NCBI GenBank assembly: GCA_015521095.1
Contig: WAOU01000055.1
Location: forward strand, 1 to 7,310
DNA: 7,310 nucleotides
Direction: 5' to 3'
Origin: Desulfurococcales archaeon
GTDB taxonomy: Archaea > Thermoproteota > Thermoprotei_A > Sulfolobales > Acidilobaceae
Part shown: positions 1-6,351 of the stretch, piece after piece
Numbering within the stretch: position 1 is the first letter of the stretch
Layout of the letters: the number at the start of each line of letters is the position of its first letter
Notes under the pieces: generated by a model
The model's database searches: none
Seen by the model: the letters and a program-made list of their open reading frames with translations, nothing else
Told to the model about the DNA's origin: nothing
Position numbers and translations under genes: made by a program

Positions 1-1079
1 GGAGAGTAAGTGAATACAGCGGCCACAGTTGCTAGGAGTACTGTGAATATTCTCGATACGAATCCAATGAAGCCAGAGCTTCCACCATGTATTTCCCGTG
101 GATAATATGTGCTTATCCATTCCATGATTATCGGGTATGCTGGCAACATTACTAGTCCAAGTAGTGGTATGAGTACGGCGACAAGAAGCCTACCAGTATA
201 CAGTGCTAAGAGAATATAGATTACAAGTCCTATAATTGTAGCAGCTCTTATGTAGTATGTTCTCTTACTCATTCTAGCTATAATTCTAGGCACAAACGCT
301 ACGCCGCCCAAGCCTAGTAGTAATGCAGCAGCTATAGCTACTCCCGCAATATTACCGATCCCAATGCTATCAAGCACTGTTTCTAGCCAGATAGTCATAT
401 TATCGAATAATGCCACCCCCAGCCCCAACACTATTCCTAGAAGCCAAAGTTCCCTATAGCTTACTACTTTCCTCATTTCTTCCAAGACGTTCCTAGATGA
501 AGGAGCTAACCTATTTTCTATTCTTGAAGTTACGAGTATCCTATATCCCGCCACGTATAATAATGCCCCAATGATCGCCACGGCCGATATGGGTGCAAGG
601 AGACTCAATAGGCCATACTTAGTGTAAAGAAAGTAACCAGTACCCATAGAATAAATTATGCCCAGATACATAGCGAGACTCAGGATCGATACAGCGAAAT
701 CCCTGTTTTCGGGATAAACACGACTAGCAAAAGGGGCAAACGAGTTAAGTAGGAAAGGCTGGCCAATTGCCAATAAGACCTGGCATCCCAGAAGCCACAG
801 GTAATTTCTCGGATACAGGAGCCTCAATACTACACCAACGATAGTGAGTATCACACCAATTGTCAACCAACGGTGGAACGACCTATCTAGAAGCAAGCCG
901 GATGGAATAGTAAGAAGGAGGAAAAATGCCGGGAATAGTATTGCGAGGAGTCCTACCATATGTTTGGTTACGCCTAATTCCATGGAGACAAGACTCGAAA
1001 CCGGGGAAAACGTGATCCAAGCAGCCTGATTTACAAATATAATGAGTGACAAGCCAAGGAGTAGGAGTCCTCTCTTCAT
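1..1079 (-). CDS. FLVCR-type major facilitator superfamily transporter (C-terminus beyond window)
   Basis: This is a multi-pass inner membrane transporter of the MFS fold; 359 residues are visible and the C-terminus lies off the left edge. Translation of the minus strand from the ATG at 1079 gives about eleven hydrophobic segments, with a polar central loop near residues 180-208 between helices 6 and 7. The helix 2-3 loop has an MFS motif A variant (G61, D65-R66, R70). The N17..W21 pattern in helix 1, the stretch GQPFLLNS (106-113) and the helix 10-11 segment with E320, Y326-P327, E329 and S334-S335-G336 all match the FLVCR/DIRC2 branch, whose animal members carry choline, ethanolamine or heme. 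The start is supported by SD AGAGGT nine bases upstream. Its ATG overlaps the TGA of the upstream lyase (ATGA), so the two are probably co-translated. MFS membership is certain; the FLVCR branch is likely; the substrate is unknown. Confidence 0.85.
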   Translation of the reverse strand, partial: MKRGLLLLGLSLIIFVNQAAWITFSPVSSLVSMELGVTKHMVGLLAILFPAFFLLLTIPSGLLLDRSFHRWLTIGVILTIVGVVLRLLYPRNYLWLLGCQVLLAIGQPFLLNSFAPFASRVYPENRDFAVSILSLAMYLGIIYSMGTGYFLYTKYGLLSLLAPISAVAIIGALLYVAGYRILVTSRIENRLAPSSRNVLEEMRKVVSYRELWLLGIVLGLGVALFDNMTIWLETVLDSIGIGNIAGVAIAAALLLGLGGVAFVPRIIARMSKRTYYIRAATIIGLVIYILLALYTGRLLVAVLIPLLGLVMLPAYPIIMEWISTYYPREIHGGSSGFIGFVSRIFTVLLATVAAVFTYS

Positions 1080-2449
1080 CGCCTATAAACCTCTACCGCT
1101 AGCATTCTTGCCAAGTCCTCGGCATAGTCTTTAGGAATGGATTCTAGGACTTTTGCAATAAGAATACCGTCGAGCGCCGTCTCTCCTATCCGTTGAGCTG
1201 CTGACATGGGATCCTTCTGGACGAGGTCAAGGAGATCAATGAGTTCCCTTGGAGGAGGCATATTAATGGCTTCTTCCGAGTCTTTTAGGAATTCCTTGTA
1301 TACTTTTCTATGTATAGGCATTATTGTAAGGTGTATATTATACGGTGCAAGATCCTTGACCTTAGGCTGTAAGCCTATAACCCATCCTTTCAACGACATC
1401 CAACTATAGTACTTGAATACGTCATTCTCCGAGTCCAGCGAGAGGGATAAAAGAGGAGACTCGATAGGGGCAAGACTCGAGAACCCAAGCCTACTCAATC
1501 CCCTGTATATATTGTCTCTCGCCTCCAACAGGTCTCTAGCCAGTTTTAGGTAGCCTTCTTCGCCGAGATATACCTGTGTAGTCCAGGCTGCGGCGAGAGG
1601 TGCGATGCTTCTACTTGAGAGAACGGTATTATTTATTAGCGGATAGCCCGGCCATTGGAGATCGACGAAAATCGTACCCTCCTTGTATTCTGGGGCCCTG
1701 AACAGTATTATTGAGGCGCCTTTAGGAGAGTATCCATACTTGTGGAGGTCCATTGATATGGATTCTACCCCTTCGACGCGGAAATCAAATAATGGAGGAT
1801 GATAACCGAGTCGCTCCATGTACGGCAAAATGTAGCCTCCCACACACGCATCTACATGGATTGGGACTCCTTTTTCACGAGCAATCTCGGCGGCTTCCTT
1901 GACAGGGTCTATAGTACCATATGGGAAGTTAGGTGCAGATACAACGACTAGTGCCACATCTTTATCCAGTTTTTCAGCCAGGTAGTCGACGTCTAGCTTT
2001 TTATCGTCCCTCTTTACTTTGAGATATTCTAGTTTAAGGCCTAGGTAGTGAGCAGCCTTTCTAATACTCGGATGACCCGTGACAGGTACCAGAACCCTTG
2101 GCACCTTATCAAAGCCATACTTCTTTCTAAACTTGTATCGGGCAGCTTTAACTGCAAGCATTATGCTCTCAGTACCACCATAGGTAACTGTACCTACTGC
2201 ATCGCTAGGAGCATTTGTGAGCCTCATCGCATTTTTTACTAGTTCACGCTCGAAGAAGAAGGCGCTTTTGAACACGGTGGGATCTAATGCGTTCGTATTG
2301 GCGAATAATCTGTAGGCTTCTAGCGCGAGCTCTCTTAGTTCGTTAATGCCGGTCTCGTAAATGTATGTGAATAGTCTTCCGCTACGAGGGTCAATGTCGT
2401 TTTGTTTAAGTTCATATAATTTCTGGAGAAGTGTATCTCGATCTGTCAA
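1076..2449 (-). CDS. PLP-dependent carboxy-lyase/decarboxylase, sphingosine-1-phosphate lyase-like
   Basis: This is a cytosolic fold-type I, group II PLP enzyme of 457 residues, a full-length size for the family. GGTES at 91-95 contacts the cofactor phosphate, H126 is in the position of the ring-stacking His, D200 in VDAC pairs with the pyridine nitrogen, and K237 in LHKYGYSPKG is the Schiff-base lysine. The segments APNFPYG (172-178) and DFRVEGVESIS (222-232) follow sphingosine-1-phosphate lyase more closely than MfnA-type tyrosine/aspartate decarboxylases. K243, which holds the substrate phosphate in that family, is kept, but the LHPD histidine is replaced (ALDP, D56). The start is TTG: SD AAGGTG sits eight bases upstream, an in-frame TAA lies just above, and no ATG occurs before residue 75. 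It is coupled to the downstream transporter gene. The fold is certain; the substrate is not. Amino-acid decarboxylation is a serious alternative. Confidence 0.85.
   Translation of the reverse strand: MTDRDTLLQKLYELKQNDIDPRSGRLFTYIYETGINELRELALEAYRLFANTNALDPTVFKSAFFFERELVKNAMRLTNAPSDAVGTVTYGGTESIMLAVKAARYKFRKKYGFDKVPRVLVPVTGHPSIRKAAHYLGLKLEYLKVKRDDKKLDVDYLAEKLDKDVALVVVSAPNFPYGTIDPVKEAAEIAREKGVPIHVDACVGGYILPYMERLGYHPPLFDFRVEGVESISMDLHKYGYSPKGASIILFRAPEYKEGTIFVDLQWPGYPLINNTVLSSRSIAPLAAAWTTQVYLGEEGYLKLARDLLEARDNIYRGLSRLGFSSLAPIESPLLSLSLDSENDVFKYYSWMSLKGWVIGLQPKVKDLAPYNIHLTIMPIHRKVYKEFLKDSEEAINMPPPRELIDLLDLVQKDPMSAAQRIGETALDGILIAKVLESIPKDYAEDLARMLAVEVYRR
1089..1094 (-). promoter_or_regulatory. Shine-Dalgarno site for the MFS transporter
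   Basis: The minus strand reads AGAGGT nine bases before the transporter ATG and lies inside the last codons of the lyase gene. It supports direct reinitiation at the ATGA overlap. Confidence 0.6.
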
Positions 2450-2457
2450 GATGAGGA

Positions 2458-2463
2458 CACCTT
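2458..2463 (-). promoter_or_regulatory. Shine-Dalgarno site that fixes the TTG start of the lyase gene
   Basis: AAGGTG on the minus strand lies eight bases before the TTG at 2449. Together with the in-frame TAA just upstream it leaves TTG as the only reasonable start. Confidence 0.6.
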
Positions 2464-2476
2464 AGATAAACTTGTT

Positions 2477-2496
2477 AAAAACAAAATAATAAATTT
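2477..2496 (-). promoter_or_regulatory. TATA-like promoter of the lyase-transporter operon, with T-tract
   Basis: The minus strand has AAATTTATTA (2496-2487) followed at once by TTTTGTTTTT (2486-2477). The first part is a plausible archaeal TATA box; a start about 25 bases on would fall near 2465, right at the SD, giving a very short leader. The T-tract is the kind of sequence at which archaeal RNA polymerase terminates and could end the alaX transcript. Both roles are inferred from base composition and position. Confidence 0.4.
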
Positions 2497-2546
2497 AATC
2501 AAGTGAAAATATAGTGGGACCTAGTTACCCCTTTAACAACGTAAGG

Positions 2547-3269
2547 TTATTCTCTTAGCTTATAGTAGATTCTTCTACGTCTCCTACCCTTACTCTCTAG
2601 CTTAACTATCTCGATACCGGGTACTTCACAAGTATTCTTTACGTGAGGACCTCCATCTGCCTGTATATCTATTCCAGGAATCTCAACTATTCTGAGCCGG
2701 TCAACGCTGGGAGGCAGCTTGCCAGCTAGCTTAACTAGTCCAGGTATTTTCAAAGCTTCTTCACGGGGAAGCCAGTATACCTTGACCTGATGGCACTCCG
2801 AGAGTATCCTGTTTGTTTCTTCCACTGCTTCTCGAAAAGCGCTTTTCCAGTCCTGGATCATTGACAGATCGAAGTCGTCTTTAGCGATATCTGGCTCAAT
2901 ATGTCCTCCCGTAACAAGGGCCCCATACCTCTTGTAGAGTACAGCAGCCAACACGTGGCTGGCAGTATGTAGCTTCATCATCTTATATCTCCGTTCCCAG
3001 TCTATAACGCCATGGACTCTATCTCCTGGCTTTAAGCCCGGCTTGTCGACTACGTGTAGGACACGCTTTTCTTCATCGAATAGTGTATCAATAACTCTAT
3101 AGCTTGCTCCGTCAGAACCCACTAGGACACCAGTATCTGCACCAAGTCCACCGCTAGGTCTGGGATGAAACGCAGTTTTATCTAGGATGACTCTGCCCTC
3201 ATTAACTTCTATAACGAGAGCATCGAATTCTCTTAGATAACTATCTTCTTGATATAAAAGAATAGTCAT
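2547..3269 (-). CDS. alaX: alanyl-tRNA editing protein AlaX
   Basis: AlaX proteins are free-standing relatives of the AlaRS editing domain and hydrolyse Ser-tRNA(Ala) or Gly-tRNA(Ala) in the cytosol. This copy has 240 residues, of the AlaX-M size. An N-terminal beta domain contains the Gly-rich stretch around 36-47. The editing domain follows with HTASH (H101, H105), VTGGHIE (119-125) and the C-terminal DGGPHVKNT (205-213, H209). H101, H105 and H209 are the zinc-site histidines. The cysteine normally found in CGGTH is D205 here, and T is P208. I start at ATG 3269 because SD GGTGATC is seven bases upstream and family members begin just before LLYQEDSYLREFDA. A longer reading frame to 3383 adds 38 residues with no SD and no family match. 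The tail is very basic (229-237). It stands 97 bases before the lyase operon and probably has its own promoter. Confidence 0.85.
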   Translation of the reverse strand: MTILLYQEDSYLREFDALVIEVNEGRVILDKTAFHPRPSGGLGADTGVLVGSDGASYRVIDTLFDEEKRVLHVVDKPGLKPGDRVHGVIDWERRYKMMKLHTASHVLAAVLYKRYGALVTGGHIEPDIAKDDFDLSMIQDWKSAFREAVEETNRILSECHQVKVYWLPREEALKIPGLVKLAGKLPPSVDRLRIVEIPGIDIQADGGPHVKNTCEVPGIEIVKLESKGRRRRRIYYKLRE

Positions 3270-3275
3270 ACCACT

Positions 3276-3285
3276 GATCACCACC
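3276..3285 (-). promoter_or_regulatory. Strong Shine-Dalgarno site for alaX
   Basis: The minus strand reads GGTGGTGATC, almost the full complement of the archaeal 16S rRNA 3' end, with GGTGATC ending seven bases before the ATG at 3269. It decides the start against the longer frame from 3383. Confidence 0.7.
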
Positions 3286-3501
3286 ACTAAAACCGATAAT
3301 ATGCTCCCTTCCGTTATAACGTTAAAGCTTCTTAATACATAAATCATCCTATGTATATGCTCCCTTATCATATCCTGGAACATGAATGTAATTCTATGCC
3401 AATTTTAATAGCCTAAAGTTATACTAGATCCACAAAATTATTCCAGCCGCTCAAGAACCATAAAAGATACGATAAGAGAATGAATAAAACGTATCTCCCT
3501 A

Positions 3502-3514
3502 TTAATATATATTA
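3502..3514 (+). promoter_or_regulatory. TATA box of the fumarase gene
   Basis: The sequence TTAATATATATTA is the best archaeal TATA-like element in the window. Transcription would start about 25-27 bases on, near 3534. That leaves a leader of roughly 28 bases before ATG 3562 and makes the alternative TTG at 3532 unlikely to be used. Confidence 0.5.
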
Positions 3515-3561
3515 TTCTCTATTGGATTAGGTTGCAACATATCTCAGCAGGACTGATAATA

Positions 3562-4875
3562 ATGAATGCGTACACTGAGAAGTCGCAAATATACTTTCTA
3601 GACCGAGGACCCAGCGTGCCATGTCCTATTATCAAAATGGTATACGCTATAAAGTACGCCGCTGCAAGAGCTAACACCGAACTAGGTCTAATACCAGAAG
3701 ACAAGGGAAAAGCTATATCCGAGACGGCGAAATCCCTATACGATACTGGGGGATGTCCAGGCGATATATCCGTCCTACAGACGGGTAGCGGTACAGGCAT
3801 TAATATGTATATAAATGAGTTGATTGCAGAACGGGTTAAAGAACAGTACGGTATCGATGTGCATCCAAACGACCATGTTAACCTTGGGCAGTCGAGTAAT
3901 GATGTCATACCTTCAGCAATAAGGATGGCCGCAGTCGAATCCCTGCATGAACTAGTAAAATCGCTGGAGAAGTTAAGAGACATATTATACAGGAAATCAC
4001 ATGAGTATAAGAATACCTTGAAGCCTGGAAGGACTCATCTCAGAGACGCACTTCCTACCACTTTGGGAGACTGGTTCAATTCGTATGGAGTCAATTTATC
4101 GATAATATACAATCAAATATTATCAATAATAATGGAACTCAAGATGCTTCCACTGGGAGGAACAGCTGTAGGAACAGGCATTAATAGCCATCCTAACTAT
4201 AGGGAAAAAGTATTCAGTTATCTATCTGAGTTGACCAGTATAAACTACAAGCCCAGGAGTCCGCCAAGTACAGGTATGAGACTCATAACAGATCTCATTC
4301 TCGTATCTGGAATCATAAGGGCTCTGGCAACAGTCTACTATAGATTGTCCCAGGATATACGTTTAATGTTCTCGGGGCCAAACACAGGCTTCAACGAAGT
4401 AGATCTACAAGTAGAGCTACCTGGAAGTAGCATTATGCCTGGCAAAAAGAACCCTGTCAGAGAAGAATCCGTTATGCAGGCAGCAGGCTATGTTCTAGGC
4501 CTCAATAATAGTCTGGTGCATGCGGGTCTCCTAGGGGAGCTCGAGCTGGGAATGGGATTCCCCCTAGCAGGGTACTCTATAGTAGAGTCTATACAAATAA
4601 TGGAGTCTGCCACACGTAAACTAATAGAGTCAGTACAATCCATTATACCAAATACTGATAGAATGAGAGAGTTAGCGTTTAAGAGTACTGCACTAGTAAC
4701 ACTGCTCTCTCCTATTATTGGATACGAGAACGCATCTAAGCTAGCAAAGAGGCTTGAGCAAGGAGAAGACCTAGAAGACATACTTGTATCAATGGGATAC
4801 TCCCGACAGGAAATAGAAAACATATTATCATTAGAGAATCTTGTCCGCCCAGGATTTCCAGCCAAGAAAAAATAG
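3562..4875 (+). CDS. fumC: class II fumarate hydratase
   Basis: The enzyme catalyses reversible hydration of fumarate to L-malate and works as a homotetramer in the cytosol. This 437-residue protein has the aspartase/fumarase superfamily signatures in order: QTGSGT (73-78), HPNDHVN with QSSND (101-113), GRTHL (156-160) and the mobile loop GSSIMPGKKNP (288-298) with S289 as catalytic serine and K295/N297 as substrate ligands. GRTH rather than the GRTQ of aspartases favours fumarase. The N-terminus is short, starting just before YTEKSQIYF, as in the Sulfolobus fumarase; the usual bacterial leader peptide of about 15-20 residues is absent. I prefer ATG 3562 over TTG 3532, which would add ten residues unlike the family and sits near the predicted transcript start. 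The SD (AGG at 3549) is weak. It appears to be a single-gene unit. Argininosuccinate or adenylosuccinate lyase does not fit these motifs. Confidence 0.85.
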   Translation: MNAYTEKSQIYFLDRGPSVPCPIIKMVYAIKYAAARANTELGLIPEDKGKAISETAKSLYDTGGCPGDISVLQTGSGTGINMYINELIAERVKEQYGIDVHPNDHVNLGQSSNDVIPSAIRMAAVESLHELVKSLEKLRDILYRKSHEYKNTLKPGRTHLRDALPTTLGDWFNSYGVNLSIIYNQILSIIMELKMLPLGGTAVGTGINSHPNYREKVFSYLSELTSINYKPRSPPSTGMRLITDLILVSGIIRALATVYYRLSQDIRLMFSGPNTGFNEVDLQVELPGSSIMPGKKNPVREESVMQAAGYVLGLNNSLVHAGLLGELELGMGFPLAGYSIVESIQIMESATRKLIESVQSIIPNTDRMRELAFKSTALVTLLSPIIGYENASKLAKRLEQGEDLEDILVSMGYSRQEIENILSLENLVRPGFPAKKK

Positions 4876-5034
4876 GTTTTCCAGGAACCACGTGTTTTCT
4901 CTACTACTTATACGAGGAGCACTTCTAAAAATCCTATTTAGTATTACCGCAATATCTAAAAACGATAATCCGGGAGACGGGCATTGCTAATATCCCTTGT
5001 CTAGAACCATGCATTCCAGGGAGGAATAGAGGAA
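4876..5034. other. Intergenic region upstream of mre11
   Basis: These 159 bases hold no gene that I can support. Short T-runs just after the fumarase stop (4876-4880, 4894-4898) could assist termination. Several weak TATA candidates precede mre11 (around 4932-4942, 4955-4963 and 4987-4993); the last would give a start close to the SD and a short leader, but none is clearly best. Confidence 0.4.
5020..5024 (+). promoter_or_regulatory. Shine-Dalgarno site that fixes the TTG start of mre11
   Basis: GGAGG lies ten bases before TTG 5035. The upstream frame closes at the TAG at 5002-5004 with no ATG or GTG in between, so TTG is the only suitable start. Confidence 0.65.
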
Positions 5035-6351
5035 TTGATCATAGCACATTTAGCAGATATACATATCGGCGCTAGGAAATATGGGGAAGAAGTACTAGAT
5101 CGAGATATAAAATCGATGCTCGAACAAATCTTCGAGATGCTCGAGAGAGAGCACATAACAACCGTAATTCTCGCAGGAGACGTATTCGATAAGCCCAAGC
5201 CAAGCCATGAAGACCTCGTCTGGACAGTTAGATTCATTAAAAAATACACGTCGCGGGGCTTCAATATAATAGCTGCAGTAGGAGACCACGACTACCCGGC
5301 GAGGAGGGATCTTACACCCCTCGACCTAATAGCAACCAGTGTTGACGGATTCTATGCTCCTGCCGGGGCACTAGCATTACGTTCTAAGAATAGCATAATC
5401 GATTTCAAGGTCAAGATCGGAAACTACACATTCTATGTACTGCCATATATTAGAGGAATAAAGCAGAAAAGAGAAGAACAATACAAAGCCATTCTGTCAA
5501 GACTTAAACAAGTACTTGACAAGACCACCATACTCGTAGGCCACCTAGGCCTCTACGGACACACAAGAGAAGACGACGCCGTAGCATATCCACAACAACT
5601 CCCAGGCTCCAAATATGTCGCACTCGGCCACATACACAACAGGATAATATTCGAGGGAACAGGAGATATACCCCCATACGCGTATCCAGGAAGCCTAGTA
5701 CCACTAGCACTAAACGAGGTACGACACACCCATCCAAGAGGACCATTAATAATAGACCTGTCAGGAAACACCGCTGAGATATCCATGATTAAAGTAGAGC
5801 CCCCTCGAGATTACGTGATCCTAGAAACAGAACTGGAACAACTCGAGCACTATGCAAGAATAATAGCGAGTCGACTAGCCCCAGGAAAACAGGAACCATT
5901 CGTACATCTAATCCTTAAAGTAACAGAAAAAACCAGTCCAAGCAAGATACGAATCCGCGAAGAAATGGCGAGGATACGGGAGAAATATAATCTGATAATA
6001 AGACTCGCGGCGATCCAGAGAACCACCCCGAGAGAGGAAACCGAACTGAGCAGCGTAAACGAGGATCCTTCAAGTATCGAGAAAAACATACTAGCATCAC
6101 TACTGGGAGGAAACACGCACTTAGCAGAACTAGTCTATCAGCTGAAACACAGTCTCGCAAGAGAAGACGAGGCAGAAACCAGCCAACTAGTCACGACAAT
6201 ACTGTCAAGCGAGCTCCGCAAAGAATGGAGCCGGATCCTAGGATCTGAAGCTAAACCCAGAAGACAACATTCCGAGTCCAAGAAGCCTCTTAGAGAAGAC
6301 CCAGCTATGAGACGAAAGGTGCGCAGAACCCTGGAGGGATTCCTAGAATGA
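5035..6351 (+). CDS. mre11: DNA double-strand break repair nuclease Mre11
   Basis: Mre11 is the Mn-dependent exo/endonuclease subunit of the Mre11-Rad50 complex, which trims and resects DNA ends. The 438-residue product begins right at the phosphodiesterase core, as archaeal Mre11 does (MIIAHLADIHIG). The metal-site motifs are D8-x-H10, GD49, G83-D84-H85-D86, GH170 and GH199-x-H201, in nearly the same positions as in Pyrococcus. The conserved Asn of GNHD is Asp84 here; H85, the proposed catalytic residue, is kept. A capping domain follows (about 255-330), then a helical region (about 345-402) in the place of the Rad50-binding helices, and a basic tail (404-431). The start is TTG with a good SD. 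The stop overlaps the rad50 ATG (ATGA), so the subunits are made from one message. Confidence 0.95.
   Translation: MIIAHLADIHIGARKYGEEVLDRDIKSMLEQIFEMLEREHITTVILAGDVFDKPKPSHEDLVWTVRFIKKYTSRGFNIIAAVGDHDYPARRDLTPLDLIATSVDGFYAPAGALALRSKNSIIDFKVKIGNYTFYVLPYIRGIKQKREEQYKAILSRLKQVLDKTTILVGHLGLYGHTREDDAVAYPQQLPGSKYVALGHIHNRIIFEGTGDIPPYAYPGSLVPLALNEVRHTHPRGPLIIDLSGNTAEISMIKVEPPRDYVILETELEQLEHYARIIASRLAPGKQEPFVHLILKVTEKTSPSKIRIREEMARIREKYNLIIRLAAIQRTTPREETELSSVNEDPSSIEKNILASLLGGNTHLAELVYQLKHSLAREDEAETSQLVTTILSSELRKEWSRILGSEAKPRRQHSESKKPLREDPAMRRKVRRTLEGFLE
6333..6337 (+). promoter_or_regulatory. Shine-Dalgarno site for rad50
   Basis: GGAGG inside the last mre11 codons lies ten bases before the rad50 ATG at 6348 and supports coupled translation of the two subunits. 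Confidence 0.6.

Larger units (their letters stand above)
3270..3561. other. Divergent intergenic region, no gene seen
   Basis: This 292-base AT-rich region separates the leftward alaX from the rightward fumarase gene and must hold both promoters. On the alaX side there are two TATA candidates read leftward: TTATAAC inside the palindrome CGTTATAACG (3312-3321) and TTTATG (3343-3338). On the fumarase side lies the clear AT box at 3502-3514. The middle (about 3384-3480) shows no convincing open frame, tRNA, or paired C and D boxes of a guide RNA. Confidence 0.6.

Noticed and set aside
844..1029. Small plus-strand open frame inside the transporter gene
   Set aside because: It overlaps strongly conserved transmembrane coding sequence on the other strand and encodes nothing recognisable.
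3338..3372. Possible C/D box guide RNA on the minus strand (GGATGAT- and ATGATAA-like stretches)
   Set aside because: The C-box matches are imperfect and no CTGA D boxes are spaced to form a guide RNA.
3270..3383. N-terminal extension of alaX to an ATG at 3383, with a hydrophobic stretch
   Set aside because: The 38 extra residues do not resemble AlaX, the upstream ATG lacks an SD, and the ATG at 3269 has a near-perfect SD at the right distance.
3532..3561. TTG 3532 as the start of the fumarase gene
   Set aside because: It lies at or before the predicted transcript start, has no SD at a suitable distance, and adds ten residues not found in crenarchaeal fumarases.
3519..3983. 154-codon open frame on the minus strand opposite the fumarase gene
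   Set aside because: It is antisense to a clearly conserved gene, has a composition that mirrors it, and shows no recognisable domain.
4488..4865. 125-codon minus-strand open frame opposite the end of the fumarase gene
   Set aside because: It is a Ser-rich shadow of the conserved coding strand with no domain or SD context.
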